A stretch of DNA of 64,000 bases. Origin: Caldifarciminota bacterium. GTDB lineage: Bacteria; Hydrothermota; Tepidihabitantia; B3-TA06. Position numbers and translations under genes: made by a program. The notes below the pieces were generated by a model. That model was not told where the DNA came from. It saw only the letters and a list, made by a program, of their open reading frames with translations, and searched no databases. The number at the start of each line of letters is the position of its first letter. Within the stretch, counting starts at the first letter, position 1. The stretch covers positions 1 through 64,000 of the forward strand of contig JAFGSK010000056.1 of assembly GCA_016934635.1 (NCBI GenBank), read 5' to 3'. This document shows positions 16,361 to 26,494 of the stretch, piece by piece.

Positions 16361-16391
16361 CCCCACAGTCCCGCTGCGCTATACTGCGGGG
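16361..16391 (-). repeat. 31-nt hairpin family, copy A
   Basis: Read on the minus strand the arms are CCCCGCAGTATAGC and GCGGGACTGTGGGG with loop GCA; two mismatches and two G-T pairs. It is flanked by GGGT on the 5' side and TGG on the 3' side. See copies B-F. Confidence 0.7.
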
Positions 16392-16489
16392 ACCCGTAAC
16401 ACACAACACCCCATGTGAATACTTCGCATTTACTCCGCAAGCCCCGTCATTGTCATGTCCATGGGGAGTCCGGAAAAGCCTAAAAAGCC

Positions 16490-16540
16490 TTGTGGCCCAG
16501 GTTCTCTAACCTGCGGCGTTAAAAACAGACTGGAGTACCC
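16490..16540. repeat. Decayed REPIN
   Basis: A first REP (CAGGTT/AACCTG, loop CTCT, head TGTGGCC) is intact, while the second (ACAGACTGGAG) has lost its other arm. The unit matches REPINs next to the RAYT gene, 3 kb away. Confidence 0.65.
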
Positions 16541-16579
16541 TATGAAAGCAATGTGCGTGAAAAGATCGGAGAAACCCCG

Positions 16580-16608
16580 TTGACCCAGATCGTCTGCGTG
16601 ATTACAAT
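16580..16608 (+). promoter_or_regulatory. Promoter of PflX-like gene, possibly leaderless
   Basis: TTGACC, 17-bp spacer and TACAAT end 5 bp before the ATG at 16614. A normal transcription start would fall at or next to the start codon. No ribosome site is seen. Confidence 0.5.
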
Positions 16609-16613
16609 CGGGC

Positions 16614-17582
16614 ATGGCCTTTCCACGTTACCTCGCACTCGTCGAATCCGGCGAGATCGACGATCGGATCAAAAAGACGTGGGAGATGGCAAAAGATTGC
16701 AGACTCTGCCCCAGGGGCTGCGGGGTCGATCGCACTGGGGGAGAGTCCGGGGTCTGCAACTCAGGCGATAAACTCAGGATATCGTCGTTCATCAAACATC
16801 GGGGGGAGGAGCCGGCGCTGTCCGGATACCATGGTTCGGGAACGGTGTTCTTCTCGTGGTGCTCTTTAAGATGCCAGTTTTGTCAGAACTGGCAGATCTC
16901 GTTCGAGGGTGAAGGGCAAGACATGAGCGTAGAGGACTTTGCGCAAGGGATGGCGGAACTCCAGAAATCCGGTGTACATAACATCAACTGGGTCACGCCT
17001 ACCCATTACCTGCCCTGGCTCTTGGAAGGTTTAAAGATAGCCGCACAGGAAGGCCTGCGCATCCCACTCGTCTACAACTGCGGCGGGTACGAGTCGCTCG
17101 AAGCGATAAAGCTCCTCGACGGGATAGTCGACATCTTTCTTCCAGATGCAAAATACGCAGATTCGGAGCTTGCCCGCAAACTCTCCGCCGCTCCCGAGTA
17201 TCCCGAACGCAACCGGGAGGCTTTGGTCGAGATGTGGCTACAGGTGGGCGAACTCGAGACCGACGATGAGGGTATTGCCACTAAGGGCGTTATTGTCCGC
17301 CATCTGGTTATACCTGGAGAACTTGATAACACGAAGGGTGTACTCAGGATGTTAAAGGAGACGGTGGGTACAAAGGTTGCCATATCCCTATTAGGGCAGT
17401 ACTTTCCGCCACACAGGATGCGTAACACACCTTACGACCGGAGCCTTAAGATAGCCGAATATCAGGAAGTCGCGCAGTACATGTTTGACCTTGGATTCTC
17501 TAACGGCTGGGTACAGGAGGGTCTGGGTGTTGAGCTTCGCCACCGGCCTGATTTTAGAAAAGACAGGAAAGAGATGTGGTAA
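16614..17582 (+). CDS. Radical SAM protein of the PflX/COG1313 type
   Basis: The 322-residue protein has an N-terminal four-Cys cluster (Cys29, 32, 36, 48: CRLCPRGCGVD...GVC) and the radical-SAM CxxxCxxC at Cys83, 87 and 90 (FSWCSLRCQFCQNW). Later motifs VYNCGGYES and LPDAKYADSELARKLSAAPEY are typical of this family, which is related to pyruvate-formate-lyase activases but lacks a known substrate in most organisms. It is read alone on the plus strand and no partner glycyl-radical enzyme is adjacent. An in-frame stop lies just upstream, so ATG 16614 is the first possible canonical start. Confidence 0.88.
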   Translation: MAFPRYLALVESGEIDDRIKKTWEMAKDCRLCPRGCGVDRTGGESGVCNSGDKLRISSFIKHRGEEPALSGYHGSGTVFFSWCSLRCQFCQNWQISFEGEGQDMSVEDFAQGMAELQKSGVHNINWVTPTHYLPWLLEGLKIAAQEGLRIPLVYNCGGYESLEAIKLLDGIVDIFLPDAKYADSELARKLSAAPEYPERNREALVEMWLQVGELETDDEGIATKGVIVRHLVIPGELDNTKGVLRMLKETVGTKVAISLLGQYFPPHRMRNTPYDRSLKIAEYQEVAQYMFDLGFSNGWVQEGLGVELRHRPDFRKDRKEMW

Positions 17583-17632
17583 ACACTCCTTTCCTCTACG
17601 GATACATGGAAGCTGGACGCTAACCTCATAAC

Positions 17633-19048
17633 TTACCTTATAACAATCAGTTTATTCCTGATCGAGTTCACCCCTGACTTGATTTGTGCGAAATACACAC
17701 CTTCAGCTATCGCGTTGGGTGCTTCCCAGAGGCCCTGCCCTTCGATGGTTTCAGTTAGAACCTTACTACCGTCGGCTGAGTACAGTATAAGTTGAGATTC
17801 CCCGGGTAGGTCATAGCCTAATCTATTGATGTAGGATTCAATAGAGATGGGGGTGGGCATCGGGGGTTCCTGAATGACTACACCTGTGTCTGGTTCGGTT
17901 TTCACGAGCCATACGTCCACTTCGCCTGCGCCGAAGGAGGTTGTTCCTCCTGCAATCACGTATCCTTGCTCGGCTGAGCCGCAGATGGTCACCCCCCAAT
18001 CCTCCTGGGGTCCGCCAAAGGTTTTTGTCCACATGAGCCCACCGCCGGCATCTAACTTCGTTAGATAAAGGTCACCTTGAGCTGCCGAATAGGTGCATCC
18101 GGCTGCCACGTACTCGCCCTCGGCGCTCTCGCATATCGAATGTGCGTAATCGTTTGCCTCGGTTCCGTAAACCTTTGTCCAGAGAAGACTTCCGTCAGCG
18201 TCTGTCTTCACGATATACGCATCCTGCATCCCTCCATAGGAATTTTCCTGCCACCCTGCGGTTATGTAGCCGCCGTCAGAGACTGGCAGCCCCAGGAGCG
18301 CATACTCGCTTTCTTCGGTCCCGTAGGTTCTTGTCCACAGAGTGTCGCCTGCCGAGTCAGTCTTGATAAGATAGACGTCCCAGTAACCGGCTCCCAACGC
18401 CCAGGTAATACCGGCGATAATATACCCTCCGTCAGGGGTTTGAATGACCGATACACCCCAATCCTCACCTATGGGGCCGCCGTACGTTTTTGTCCAGAGG
18501 GTGTCGCCCGAAGAATCGGTCTTAACCAGATAAACATCTCCGACGAACCCGGTTGCGTAAGAATACGTGTATCCGGTCAGGATAAACCCACCGTCTGCAG
18601 TCTGGTAAACCAGCCCTACACCTTCTTCATCTTCACCGCCGTATGTTTTTGTCCACTGGACGTCACCGTTAGCATCCGTCTTAACCAGATAAATGTCCCC
18701 TTCTCCTTCTCCGAATGAGGTTGTTCGTGCGGCAACGATATAGCCGCCGTCTGTCGTTTCCTGGACCGAGTAACCCACGTCGCTGCCTTTTCCTCCATAG
18801 GTTTTCGTCCATTCGAGGTCACCGTTCTGGTCGGTCTTCACGAGATAGATATCGTAGGAGCCTTCACCGAAGGAAGTAGTGTAACCTGCAATGACATATC
18901 CACCGTCCGAGGTTTCTTTTACGAAGTGTGCTGCATCGAAACCTTCTCCTCCGAAGGTCTTCGCCCATGATATGCCCGGAGGCTGGGCAGTCAGTCTGGA
19001 AATCCCGAGGATTACAACCCAAGCGACGATGTTTCCGTTTTTTATCAT
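17633..19048 (-). CDS. Secreted beta-propeller-like repeat protein with C-terminal sorting-like domain
   Basis: From ATG 19048, preceded by AAGGAGG, the protein is 471 residues; an in-frame ATG farther up (19132) has no ribosome site. After a signal peptide it has about seven repeats of roughly 50 residues: WTKTYGG...GYSVQETxDGGYIVAGxTxSFGxGxxDxYLVKTDxxGD, a pattern seen in bacterial propeller-type repeat proteins. The last 70 residues are the sorting-like domain (LILYSADGSKVLTETI, EGVYFAQIKSG). A relative lies at 45449-46819. Likely a cell-surface protein. Confidence 0.82.
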   Translation of the reverse strand: MIKNGNIVAWVVILGISRLTAQPPGISWAKTFGGEGFDAAHFVKETSDGGYVIAGYTTSFGEGSYDIYLVKTDQNGDLEWTKTYGGKGSDVGYSVQETTDGGYIVAARTTSFGEGEGDIYLVKTDANGDVQWTKTYGGEDEEGVGLVYQTADGGFILTGYTYSYATGFVGDVYLVKTDSSGDTLWTKTYGGPIGEDWGVSVIQTPDGGYIIAGITWALGAGYWDVYLIKTDSAGDTLWTRTYGTEESEYALLGLPVSDGGYITAGWQENSYGGMQDAYIVKTDADGSLLWTKVYGTEANDYAHSICESAEGEYVAAGCTYSAAQGDLYLTKLDAGGGLMWTKTFGGPQEDWGVTICGSAEQGYVIAGGTTSFGAGEVDVWLVKTEPDTGVVIQEPPMPTPISIESYINRLGYDLPGESQLILYSADGSKVLTETIEGQGLWEAPNAIAEGVYFAQIKSGVNSIRNKLIVIR

Positions 19049-19123
19049 CTTAACCTCCTTTAAATTCTTGAGGGACCAAGCCTTCGATTGTGATAGATGA
19101 AATATGCCTGCTCCCAGTAAACT

Positions 19124-19151
19124 AATATACAAACTCCGCTGCGTTTGTCAA
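19124..19151 (-). promoter_or_regulatory. Promoter of repeat protein gene
   Basis: Minus strand TTGACA, 16-bp spacer, TATATT, about 75 bp before the start. Confidence 0.6.
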
Positions 19152-19244
19152 GCCGCAAATAAACTCCGCAGGCTGGGAAGAAATCCGGTTCGATGGCTAG
19201 ACAGCTGAGATTCGAGAAGGTATTATCCCATACAAAGGAAGCCA

Positions 19245-20070
19245 ATGATGCCCGATTCGTCTGCAGTGAAGGTTACCATCGTAGAAAATGGGAGCCCAGT
19301 GCGTACGGAGGCCATTTCCAGACAGGCTCTCGTTGAATATTTCATCTATCTAGGTACTGGTATCCCTTACGTTTGGCAAGGGGAAGAAAGGGTAGATAAG
19401 AAGCCGGTGAGGGAATTATTATGTAAACGGCAAGGCCTACGGGGTGGAGTTGGAGAAGGTTCCTTTCGATTCTATAGATGCACCTGATGAGATAAAAGGG
19501 GTAGAACTCAAGGGCGAGCATTTTCACTATCTTCCATCTTTCCCCAATCTCTTAACGGTAAGTGTGGACGAGGTAGATTCAAACCAGATGCATTACTTCA
19601 CCTCCTTATCCAAAGCGCTGGTCCTGGATTTCGGACTGAAAAAAGGCCTGACGGACGATGCGCTCTCTCACGTTGCAGGGTTGACTGAAGTGCGTGCCTT
19701 AAACCTGCTTCGAACACCTGTAACCGATGCCGGGATTGCACATCTATCCAATATGAAGAAGATGGAAACACTGTGGCTCCAGGAAACGGGGATTACCGGC
19801 GCAGGCCTAACCTACCTGTCGGGAATGAGGAATCTTTCGATGCTGGGACTTGGTGGAACAGACATAGCAGACGCCGATCTCGCGCATCTTAAGGATTTGC
19901 AGAATCTTTCCGTGCTGAGCCTTTTCAATACACCCCTGACAGACGAAGCGGCTCAGTGCATTATTGGCTTGAAAAACCTCGAAAATCTCGATATACGATC
20001 GACGAATATCTCTGAGAAGGAAGTAATGAAACTTAAACAGGCACTGCCAGGTTGTGAGATAAACATATAG
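19245..20070 (+). pseudogene. Frameshifted leucine-rich-repeat gene
   Basis: Two overlapping frames together encode one LRR protein like that at 8212-9150. The first (from ATG 19245 or 19248) gives [20 protein letters not shown] and continues to [14 protein letters not shown] one-base insertion in the G-run at 19411-19413 then moves it to the second frame, which reads [16 protein letters not shown] and has about six LRRs (LTxxGLTYLSGMRNLSMLGL). Removing one G restores about 275 residues. Unlike the paralogue there is no signal peptide. It may be a sequencing error, a true decay or a programmed shift. Confidence 0.7.
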
Positions 20071-20159
20071 TCTGTCTTCCGTCCACACAATCCAGCACAC
20101 CCTTTACGTCCGGCTCACGTCCAATTTAACATCTGATAATCAAACAAAGGAGACTGGTT

Positions 20160-21464
20160 ATGAAAGGTCTTTCTAGTCTGTTGCTAATGCCTTTATTTCT
20201 TACAGCATCCTCACCCAAGATGAGGATTGGCTACTACGGGCATGCCTTCTTCGAGGTCGTGATGCCCTCCGGTTTAAGGGTGGCCATGGATCCCTTTGAT
20301 CCGGACAGCCCTTACCCTATCGGGCTTGATTTTCCTTACGGGATTGAGGCCGAGTTGGTTGTGATAACCCACACTCATCCCGATCACCGCTGCTGGTGGA
20401 GGATAGAAGGCTCACCTGACGTTTTCATCTCCTCGAACGGTTCAGCAAGAGGCGTTGATGTCTACGCTCATCCTACAAAACACGGCCCCGGCAGCAGTGA
20501 AGGTGATAATTACATAATGGCATGGGAAAATGAAGGCCTCAAGTTTGCGGAGATGGGCGGCTACGGGGACGTCTTTTCACCCGAAGACAGCGCCTTCCTT
20601 GAAGGAACCGATTTCCTTTTCTTTCCTGTCGGGAGCTACTATGCCATGGATGCAAATCTTTTCAATCCCATAATCGATTGCGTCTCACCATCGGTAGGAT
20701 TCCCCGAGCACTACAAGACACCGGATCACAATCCAGTCTACTTTGGGCACCTTTTAACCATTGAAGAGGCAAATGAACTGCTGATCCATCCAATCGTAAC
20801 CTTCGATGATGCGTGGATTGCGGTTGATCTGGACGAGCTGCCTGAAGGTCCGGTGCTTTGGGAACCTGCCTATTCTCCCGATTTACCAGGAGATCTTGCC
20901 CTGACAGCAATCAGCACTAAAAGTGGTTCACCTTGTGAGATTACCGTCGAGGTCTTCAACAACTCCCAGGACCGGGATGCCGAGGGTGCTCCTTTGTTCC
21001 TCTCGGTCTATGACGGTGAGGCTTTGGTTTACACCGATTCTGCCTCAGTAAACGTAGCAGCTCAGGAACAAGGTATCGTTACATTCGAGTCGTGGACCCC
21101 GTCTGAATCGAAGCAGTACACCCTCTTCGCCGAGGTGACATACCCTGCAGATGACGCTCCCCAGAACGACACTGCTACCCTGACGACCTTCATGGCCTCA
21201 GCTGTAGACGAAACACAACCCGCTACCGGTTTCCTTCTCGAAACACGCCGGCTTTCGCGCGACGTAATGCTCATTGAATACGCTGGATCGGATGCAGACC
21301 TAACCGTCTACGATGTCACCGGAACCCAGATAGACCGCCTGACAGTGCTCGACAGTCAAGGTCCTATCAACTACACAATCGACCATCTTCCTGAAGGGTT
21401 GTACTTCGTCCGGTTGACGACTTCTCAAGGTACTCTAACCCGAAAGTTTACCGTTATTCGATAG
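20160..21464 (+). CDS. Secreted MBL-fold metallohydrolase-like protein
   Basis: The 434-residue product has a short signal peptide, then a UlaG/UPF0173-like metallo-beta-lactamase fold domain: metal motif HTHPDH (His71, His73, Asp75, His76), MRIGYYGHAFFEV at the start, and PVGSYYAMDA plus SPSVGFPEHY later. A beta-rich region after about residue 250 includes a CARDB-like segment (CEITVEVFNNSQDRD). The sorting-like domain ends the chain (DLTVYDVTGTQI, EGLYFVRLTTS). It probably acts as an exported hydrolase; the substrate is unknown. AAGGAG precedes the ATG. Confidence 0.82.
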   Translation: MKGLSSLLLMPLFLTASSPKMRIGYYGHAFFEVVMPSGLRVAMDPFDPDSPYPIGLDFPYGIEAELVVITHTHPDHRCWWRIEGSPDVFISSNGSARGVDVYAHPTKHGPGSSEGDNYIMAWENEGLKFAEMGGYGDVFSPEDSAFLEGTDFLFFPVGSYYAMDANLFNPIIDCVSPSVGFPEHYKTPDHNPVYFGHLLTIEEANELLIHPIVTFDDAWIAVDLDELPEGPVLWEPAYSPDLPGDLALTAISTKSGSPCEITVEVFNNSQDRDAEGAPLFLSVYDGEALVYTDSASVNVAAQEQGIVTFESWTPSESKQYTLFAEVTYPADDAPQNDTATLTTFMASAVDETQPATGFLLETRRLSRDVMLIEYAGSDADLTVYDVTGTQIDRLTVLDSQGPINYTIDHLPEGLYFVRLTTSQGTLTRKFTVIR

Positions 21465-21515
21465 AACCCGGAATTAATTACAAGGAACTGGTGTTCGATA
21501 CGTTCATTCCAGGGT

Positions 21516-21546
21516 CCCCAAGAAGTTATAGAATAACTTCTTGGGG
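21516..21546 (+). repeat. 31-nt hairpin family, copy B
   Basis: Perfect stem CCCCAAGAAGTTAT / ATAACTTCTTGGGG with loop AGA, 5' flank GGGT. It sits 52 bp after the MBL gene stop and before the tRNA-Val promoter. It lacks a T-run of its own. Confidence 0.75.
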
Positions 21547-21581
21547 TAAAAACCATTTCCGTCGACACTAATATAAACCAC

Positions 21582-21609
21582 TTGACGCCGCGCGTTTGTT
21601 TACTATAAT
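21582..21609 (+). promoter_or_regulatory. Promoter of tRNA-Val
   Basis: TTGACG, 16-bp spacer, TATAAT, ending 19 bp before the tRNA 5' end. Confidence 0.75.
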
Positions 21610-21628
21610 TAAAGTCCGACTGAAAAAA

Positions 21629-21702
21629 GGGCGGATAGCTCAGTTGGCTAGAGCGCCTGCCTTACAAGCAGGAGGTCGTAGGTTCAAATCCTGCTCTGCC
21701 CA
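21629..21702 (+). tRNA. tRNA-Val(TAC)
   Basis: The 74-nt gene folds as a standard cloverleaf. The acceptor stem GGGCGGA/TCTGCCC has one G-T pair, and the anticodon arm CCTGC-CTTACAA-GCAGG has anticodon TAC (valine). The T-arm carries GGTTCAAATC. The discriminator is A and CCA is not encoded, so CCA must be added by a nucleotidyltransferase. Confidence 0.93.
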
Positions 21703-21810
21703 TGGTATGAGTTCCGATTAGCGTTAGGGACTGTTCTTGCCGTGATGCACGTGTGCTTCGCGGCGCATCATGAAAAAGTAAGCTAGAAGAGTAAAGAATA
21801 TAAACGCTAT

Positions 21811-21829
21811 GCAGGCGCAGCGCGCCTGC
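21811..21829 (+). promoter_or_regulatory. Hairpin in the groES leader
   Basis: GCAGGCGC and GCGCCTGC form a perfect 8-bp stem with loop AGC, 17 bp before the groES ATG and just ahead of its AAGGAGG site. It could influence translation or mRNA stability. I see no CIRCE element. Confidence 0.5.
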
Positions 21830-21846
21830 GCTAAGGAGGCTTGAAG

Positions 21847-22140
21847 ATGAAGAAGATGAAAATAAAACCTCTACAGGATAGGGTCCTCGTTGAACGTTTG
21901 GAGGAAGAGGAGTCCGTCGGCGGAATCATCATCCCGGACACAGCCAAGGAAAAGCCCCAGAAGGGCAAGGTGATCGAGGTCGGACCCGGCCGCAAAGACG
22001 ATTCAGGTAAACTGATAGTTCTAGAACTGAAACCTGGTGATACTGTACTTTTCAACAAGTATGCCGGAACCGAGATCAAGGTTGAAGGTAAGGAATTACT
22101 TTTGATGCGCGAAGACGACGTCATGGCGCGTGTGGAATAA
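21847..22140 (+). CDS. groES: Co-chaperonin GroES
   Basis: From ATG 21847, which is 7 nt from AAGGAGG (a TTG at 21841 is too close), the product is 97 residues, the normal GroES length. [20 protein letters not shown] and [19 protein letters not shown] contain the mobile loop; [17 protein letters not shown] completes the barrel. GroES caps GroEL in ATP-driven protein folding. groEL follows after 9 bp as usual. Confidence 0.97.
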   Translation: MKKMKIKPLQDRVLVERLEEEESVGGIIIPDTAKEKPQKGKVIEVGPGRKDDSGKLIVLELKPGDTVLFNKYAGTEIKVEGKELLLMREDDVMARVE

Positions 22141-23787
<1,647 letters not shown>

Positions 23788-23789
23788 CA

Positions 23790-23820
23790 CCCCACGCCTT
23801 TACTCCGTAAAGCCGCGGGG
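23790..23820 (-). repeat. 31-nt hairpin family, copy C
   Basis: Minus-strand arms CCCCGCGGCTTTAC and GTAAAGGCGTGGGG, loop GGA, one mismatch and one G-T pair. It begins 2 bp after the groEL stop codon. Confidence 0.7.
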
Positions 23821-23892
23821 ACCTCGATAAGTCGCCGCAAGAAGTAGCTGTACTTAATCGCGGTGACCAAAATAAGGAGTCACAGAAGATTG

Positions 23893-23915
23893 AAGGCCGG
23901 GCTGTGCCCGGCCTT
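23893..23915 (+). terminator. groESL terminator
   Basis: AAGGCCGGGC and GCCCGGCCTT form a perfect 10-bp stem with loop TGT, about 105 bp past groEL. The downstream sequence is A/T rich (ACTGATTATT). Confidence 0.75.
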
Positions 23916-23942
23916 ACTGATTATTAATCATCCCTAGGATTA

Positions 23943-24505
23943 CTATTTAAAAACTTGCCCAAAACCAAGATTCAAATAGATCATAGAGGTTAGTATGTGT
24001 GGTCCACCAAGTACATCACAAAATGTGTAGCGATGCTCTAGTTTTATCGAAAGTGGAGGCAGGAATCTCTAAGCAAGTTCTGTCTTAATAGTAGGACCCC
24101 AGTCCGAGGCTAAAGGGAAAAGAAGCTGACACTCGTTAACAACTCAACCCTGGGTACGATATAGAATTTCGAGAAATTCCAATGTTCCCTGGGGTTTCCT
24201 AGGATAGCGACTCCAAATTGGGGCATCAATGCTTCACTTGTTCCCGAATACCCGATATATATGAGGTTACTGTTTAAGGTCTCAAAGCCAAGGCAGAAAG
24301 CTGCGCGAGGTTTGTCACCATGCCAGTAAGCTCTTACTCTACCGAGAGACCCCCCAAAGGCCCATCCTGCTAATCCGACGCCTTCGCAAGATACAACAGG
24401 GCATAACCCGCCGTGTACACTTAGGAAATCAACTGTAAATAAATCAGGTTTGGAAATACCACAATTTAGGGATAAGGTTAGAAGCAGTAGTACTTGTGTC
24501 ATCAT
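23943..24505 (-). pseudogene. Broken outer-membrane-type protein gene
   Basis: An open frame from ATG 24505 (AAGGAGGAG just before it) encodes a signal peptide and Gly-rich strands, ending TSVSFFSL at 24110. Downstream, other frames continue the pattern of an outer-membrane protein: SLGLGSYY, then RFLPPLSIKLEHRYTF and LTSMIYLNLGFGQVFK, ending at TAG 23943. At least one base change and an in-frame TAG near 24078 separate the pieces. I take this as one decayed or mis-sequenced gene of about 185 codons. No family name can be given. Confidence 0.5.
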
Positions 24506-24569
24506 CTCCTCCTTTCCTTCATATCTATAGTGTAGTTGCATAGAGGTTGCTGTCGAGTTCTGTCTCTAG

Positions 24570-24597
24570 TTGACAAAGGTCCTCGAACACCCATAAT
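24570..24597 (+). promoter_or_regulatory. Promoter of PKD-like lipoprotein gene
   Basis: TTGACA, 16-bp spacer, CATAAT, 27 bp before the GTG start at 24624. Confidence 0.55.
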
Positions 24598-24623
24598 AAT
24601 ATAGAATGAAATGGAGGTCGCGT

Positions 24624-25505
24624 GTGAAACGAGTTGCAGTTGTAACCTTTGTCCTGGTGACTCTCCTGGTGTTGAATACATGTACCAAAAATCAGCCTCC
24701 TTCAACGCCTGAGATAACAGCTACCGACAGTATCGTTGAATCCGGAGGGCAGATCCTTCTGGAGGCTTCATCCGAGGACCCTGACGGGGATTTCATCCGC
24801 TGGTTATGGGAAGGGGAAGGTTCGTTCAACTCGACCACCGATGCCGCGGTGGCCTGGATTGCCCCTGAGGTTCTCGATACTCAGTTGATAACACTCACCG
24901 TTACCGCTGACGACGAAAAGGGTGGGACATCCTCATCCTCCATCGACATAACCGTTACGCCAAGTGAGATATCAGGAGACACCTTCTATATTGTGATAGG
25001 GAGTAAGGAAGACTTCCGCGACCCCCCGTTCTACTACTTCGAAGATGAGGATTACTACCGGTACCAGGTGCTGTATCCGGGTTCCGAGATAGACTCGACA
25101 GGCAGAATCTCAAAAGTGTCAATAATGTCACCCACGGATGTGCTTCAGGGTGGTTTTCACAGCTTCAGGATATACATAGCGGCTGTCGATCGCGACGAAC
25201 TTACATCTTCCTTTGAAGCAAATTACGAAGGCGAGCAACCAAGACTAGTTTACGAAACGCAGTCCATTACCTATCCAGAGGCAAAGGATGAATGGTTCGA
25301 CATCGAACTTACCAATTCCTTTCCCTACGATCCGGGGAAGAACCTCTTAATCGAATTCTACTGGAAGGGGTCAACAGGTGTTACCGTACCAACCTACGGT
25401 TACGAGACCGAAGGGTTTCACTGCAACGGCAGCCAGTACGAAGACTCAGTAGACGGAAATCCTTTAGAGTGGGCACTCTATATAAAGCTGGGATTCGAGC
25501 GCTGA
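24624..25505 (+). CDS. Predicted lipoprotein with PKD/Ig-like domain
   Basis: GTG 24624 has GGAGG six bases upstream, so I prefer it to ATG 24606, giving 293 residues. The hydrophobic N-terminus ends in VLNTCTKNQ, a loose lipobox. Residues 25-115 form an Ig/PKD-like domain (ASSEDPDGDFIRWLWEGEGS, VTADDEKGGTSSSSIDI). The rest is a beta-sandwich of unknown type with several aromatic strands. It is probably anchored on the outer membrane or periplasmic face. It stands 70 bp before the lyase operon but is unlikely to be functionally linked. Confidence 0.7.
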   Translation: MKRVAVVTFVLVTLLVLNTCTKNQPPSTPEITATDSIVESGGQILLEASSEDPDGDFIRWLWEGEGSFNSTTDAAVAWIAPEVLDTQLITLTVTADDEKGGTSSSSIDITVTPSEISGDTFYIVIGSKEDFRDPPFYYFEDEDYYRYQVLYPGSEIDSTGRISKVSIMSPTDVLQGGFHSFRIYIAAVDRDELTSSFEANYEGEQPRLVYETQSITYPEAKDEWFDIELTNSFPYDPGKNLLIEFYWKGSTGVTVPTYGYETEGFHCNGSQYEDSVDGNPLEWALYIKLGFER

Positions 25506-25574
25506 ACTTGACTTCCTGACTCCCCAGCCTATACTCACCGGAAAATTCAACAGAAAAAAAACCGGAGGAATGTC

Positions 25575-26486
25575 TTGAAGAAAACTACCCAACTGAAGAA
25601 GATGATAAACGAAAAGAGGGCTGTTATCGCTCCGGGATGCTACGACGTACTCTCGGCTAAGCTTATTGAGGAAGCCGGATTCGAACTGACACAGGTTTCG
25701 GGTTTCGGCGTCTCCGCCTGTCTTCTGGGTAAACCTGATGTCGGACTTTTGGGCTGGAACGAGGTCGTGGACATGACCTGGCGGGTTGCCCAGGCAGTTG
25801 ACATCCCGGTAATGGGAGACGGCGACACCGGCTTCGGCAACGCCCTTAACGTCATCCGCACCGTGCAGGATTTTATTCAGGTTGGTGCCGCAGGCGTCAA
25901 TCTGGAAGACCAGGTGTTCCCGAAACGCTGCGGCCACATGGAGGGTAAGCAGTTGGTGAGCGAAGAAGAGATGGTTCTCAAAATTGAAGCCGCAGTAGAG
26001 GCGCGTTCCGATCTTGATCCTGATTTCGTGATCAACGCCCGCACCGACGCCATCGCGGTGTCAGGCTACGAGGACGCAATAAGCAGGGCCAACGCCTACG
26101 CCAAGGCGGGCGCGGACATGATTTTCCTCGAGGCTCCTACCGACAAGGAGATGATTCGCGACGCAGTATCCAAGATCGATGCCCCGGTATCCATAAATTT
26201 GTTCGACTCGGTGGTGGGCGGCAAGACCCCCTTGATTTCCATCGAGGAGTTAAAAGAACTGGGAGTGGCCCGGGTATCGGTCCCGGTGGGAACCATATTC
26301 GTGGTTACCAAGTGGCTGCGCGAGTACCTCGCGGTCCTCAAGGAACGAGGCATCATGCCTGATCGAACCGACCTTCTTTGCACCTTTGACGAATTCAAGC
26401 GGTTTGTGGGTCTGCCAGAGTACAAGGATCTTGAAAAACGCTTCCTGCCCCACTCGGTCGTAGATCAGAAGTACGGAGGCAATTAG
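25575..26486 (+). CDS. Isocitrate lyase/PEP mutase family carbon-carbon lyase
   Basis: The 303-residue protein has the family's TIM barrel with GDGDTGFGN (81-89), NLEDQVFPKRCGH (active-site KRCGH at 117-121) and NARTDA near 155. KRCGH marks C-C lyases such as methylisocitrate lyase and 2,3-dimethylmalate lyase; isocitrate lyase itself is much longer. With LeuC- and LeuD-like subunits next, the product likely cleaves a 2-hydroxy-acid (dimethylmalate or methylisocitrate type) to pyruvate plus propionate or succinate. Oxaloacetate decarboxylase is another possibility. Start has AGGAGG eight bases away; gene 2 follows after 8 bp. Confidence 0.88.
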   Translation: MKKTTQLKKMINEKRAVIAPGCYDVLSAKLIEEAGFELTQVSGFGVSACLLGKPDVGLLGWNEVVDMTWRVAQAVDIPVMGDGDTGFGNALNVIRTVQDFIQVGAAGVNLEDQVFPKRCGHMEGKQLVSEEEMVLKIEAAVEARSDLDPDFVINARTDAIAVSGYEDAISRANAYAKAGADMIFLEAPTDKEMIRDAVSKIDAPVSINLFDSVVGGKTPLISIEELKELGVARVSVPVGTIFVVTKWLREYLAVLKERGIMPDRTDLLCTFDEFKRFVGLPEYKDLEKRFLPHSVVDQKYGGN

Positions 26487-26494
26487 GAGTTCAT

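Noticed and set aside
21703-21840. CIRCE heat-shock operator before groES
   Set aside because: TTAGCACTC-N9-GAGTGCTAA is not present; only an unrelated hairpin is found.
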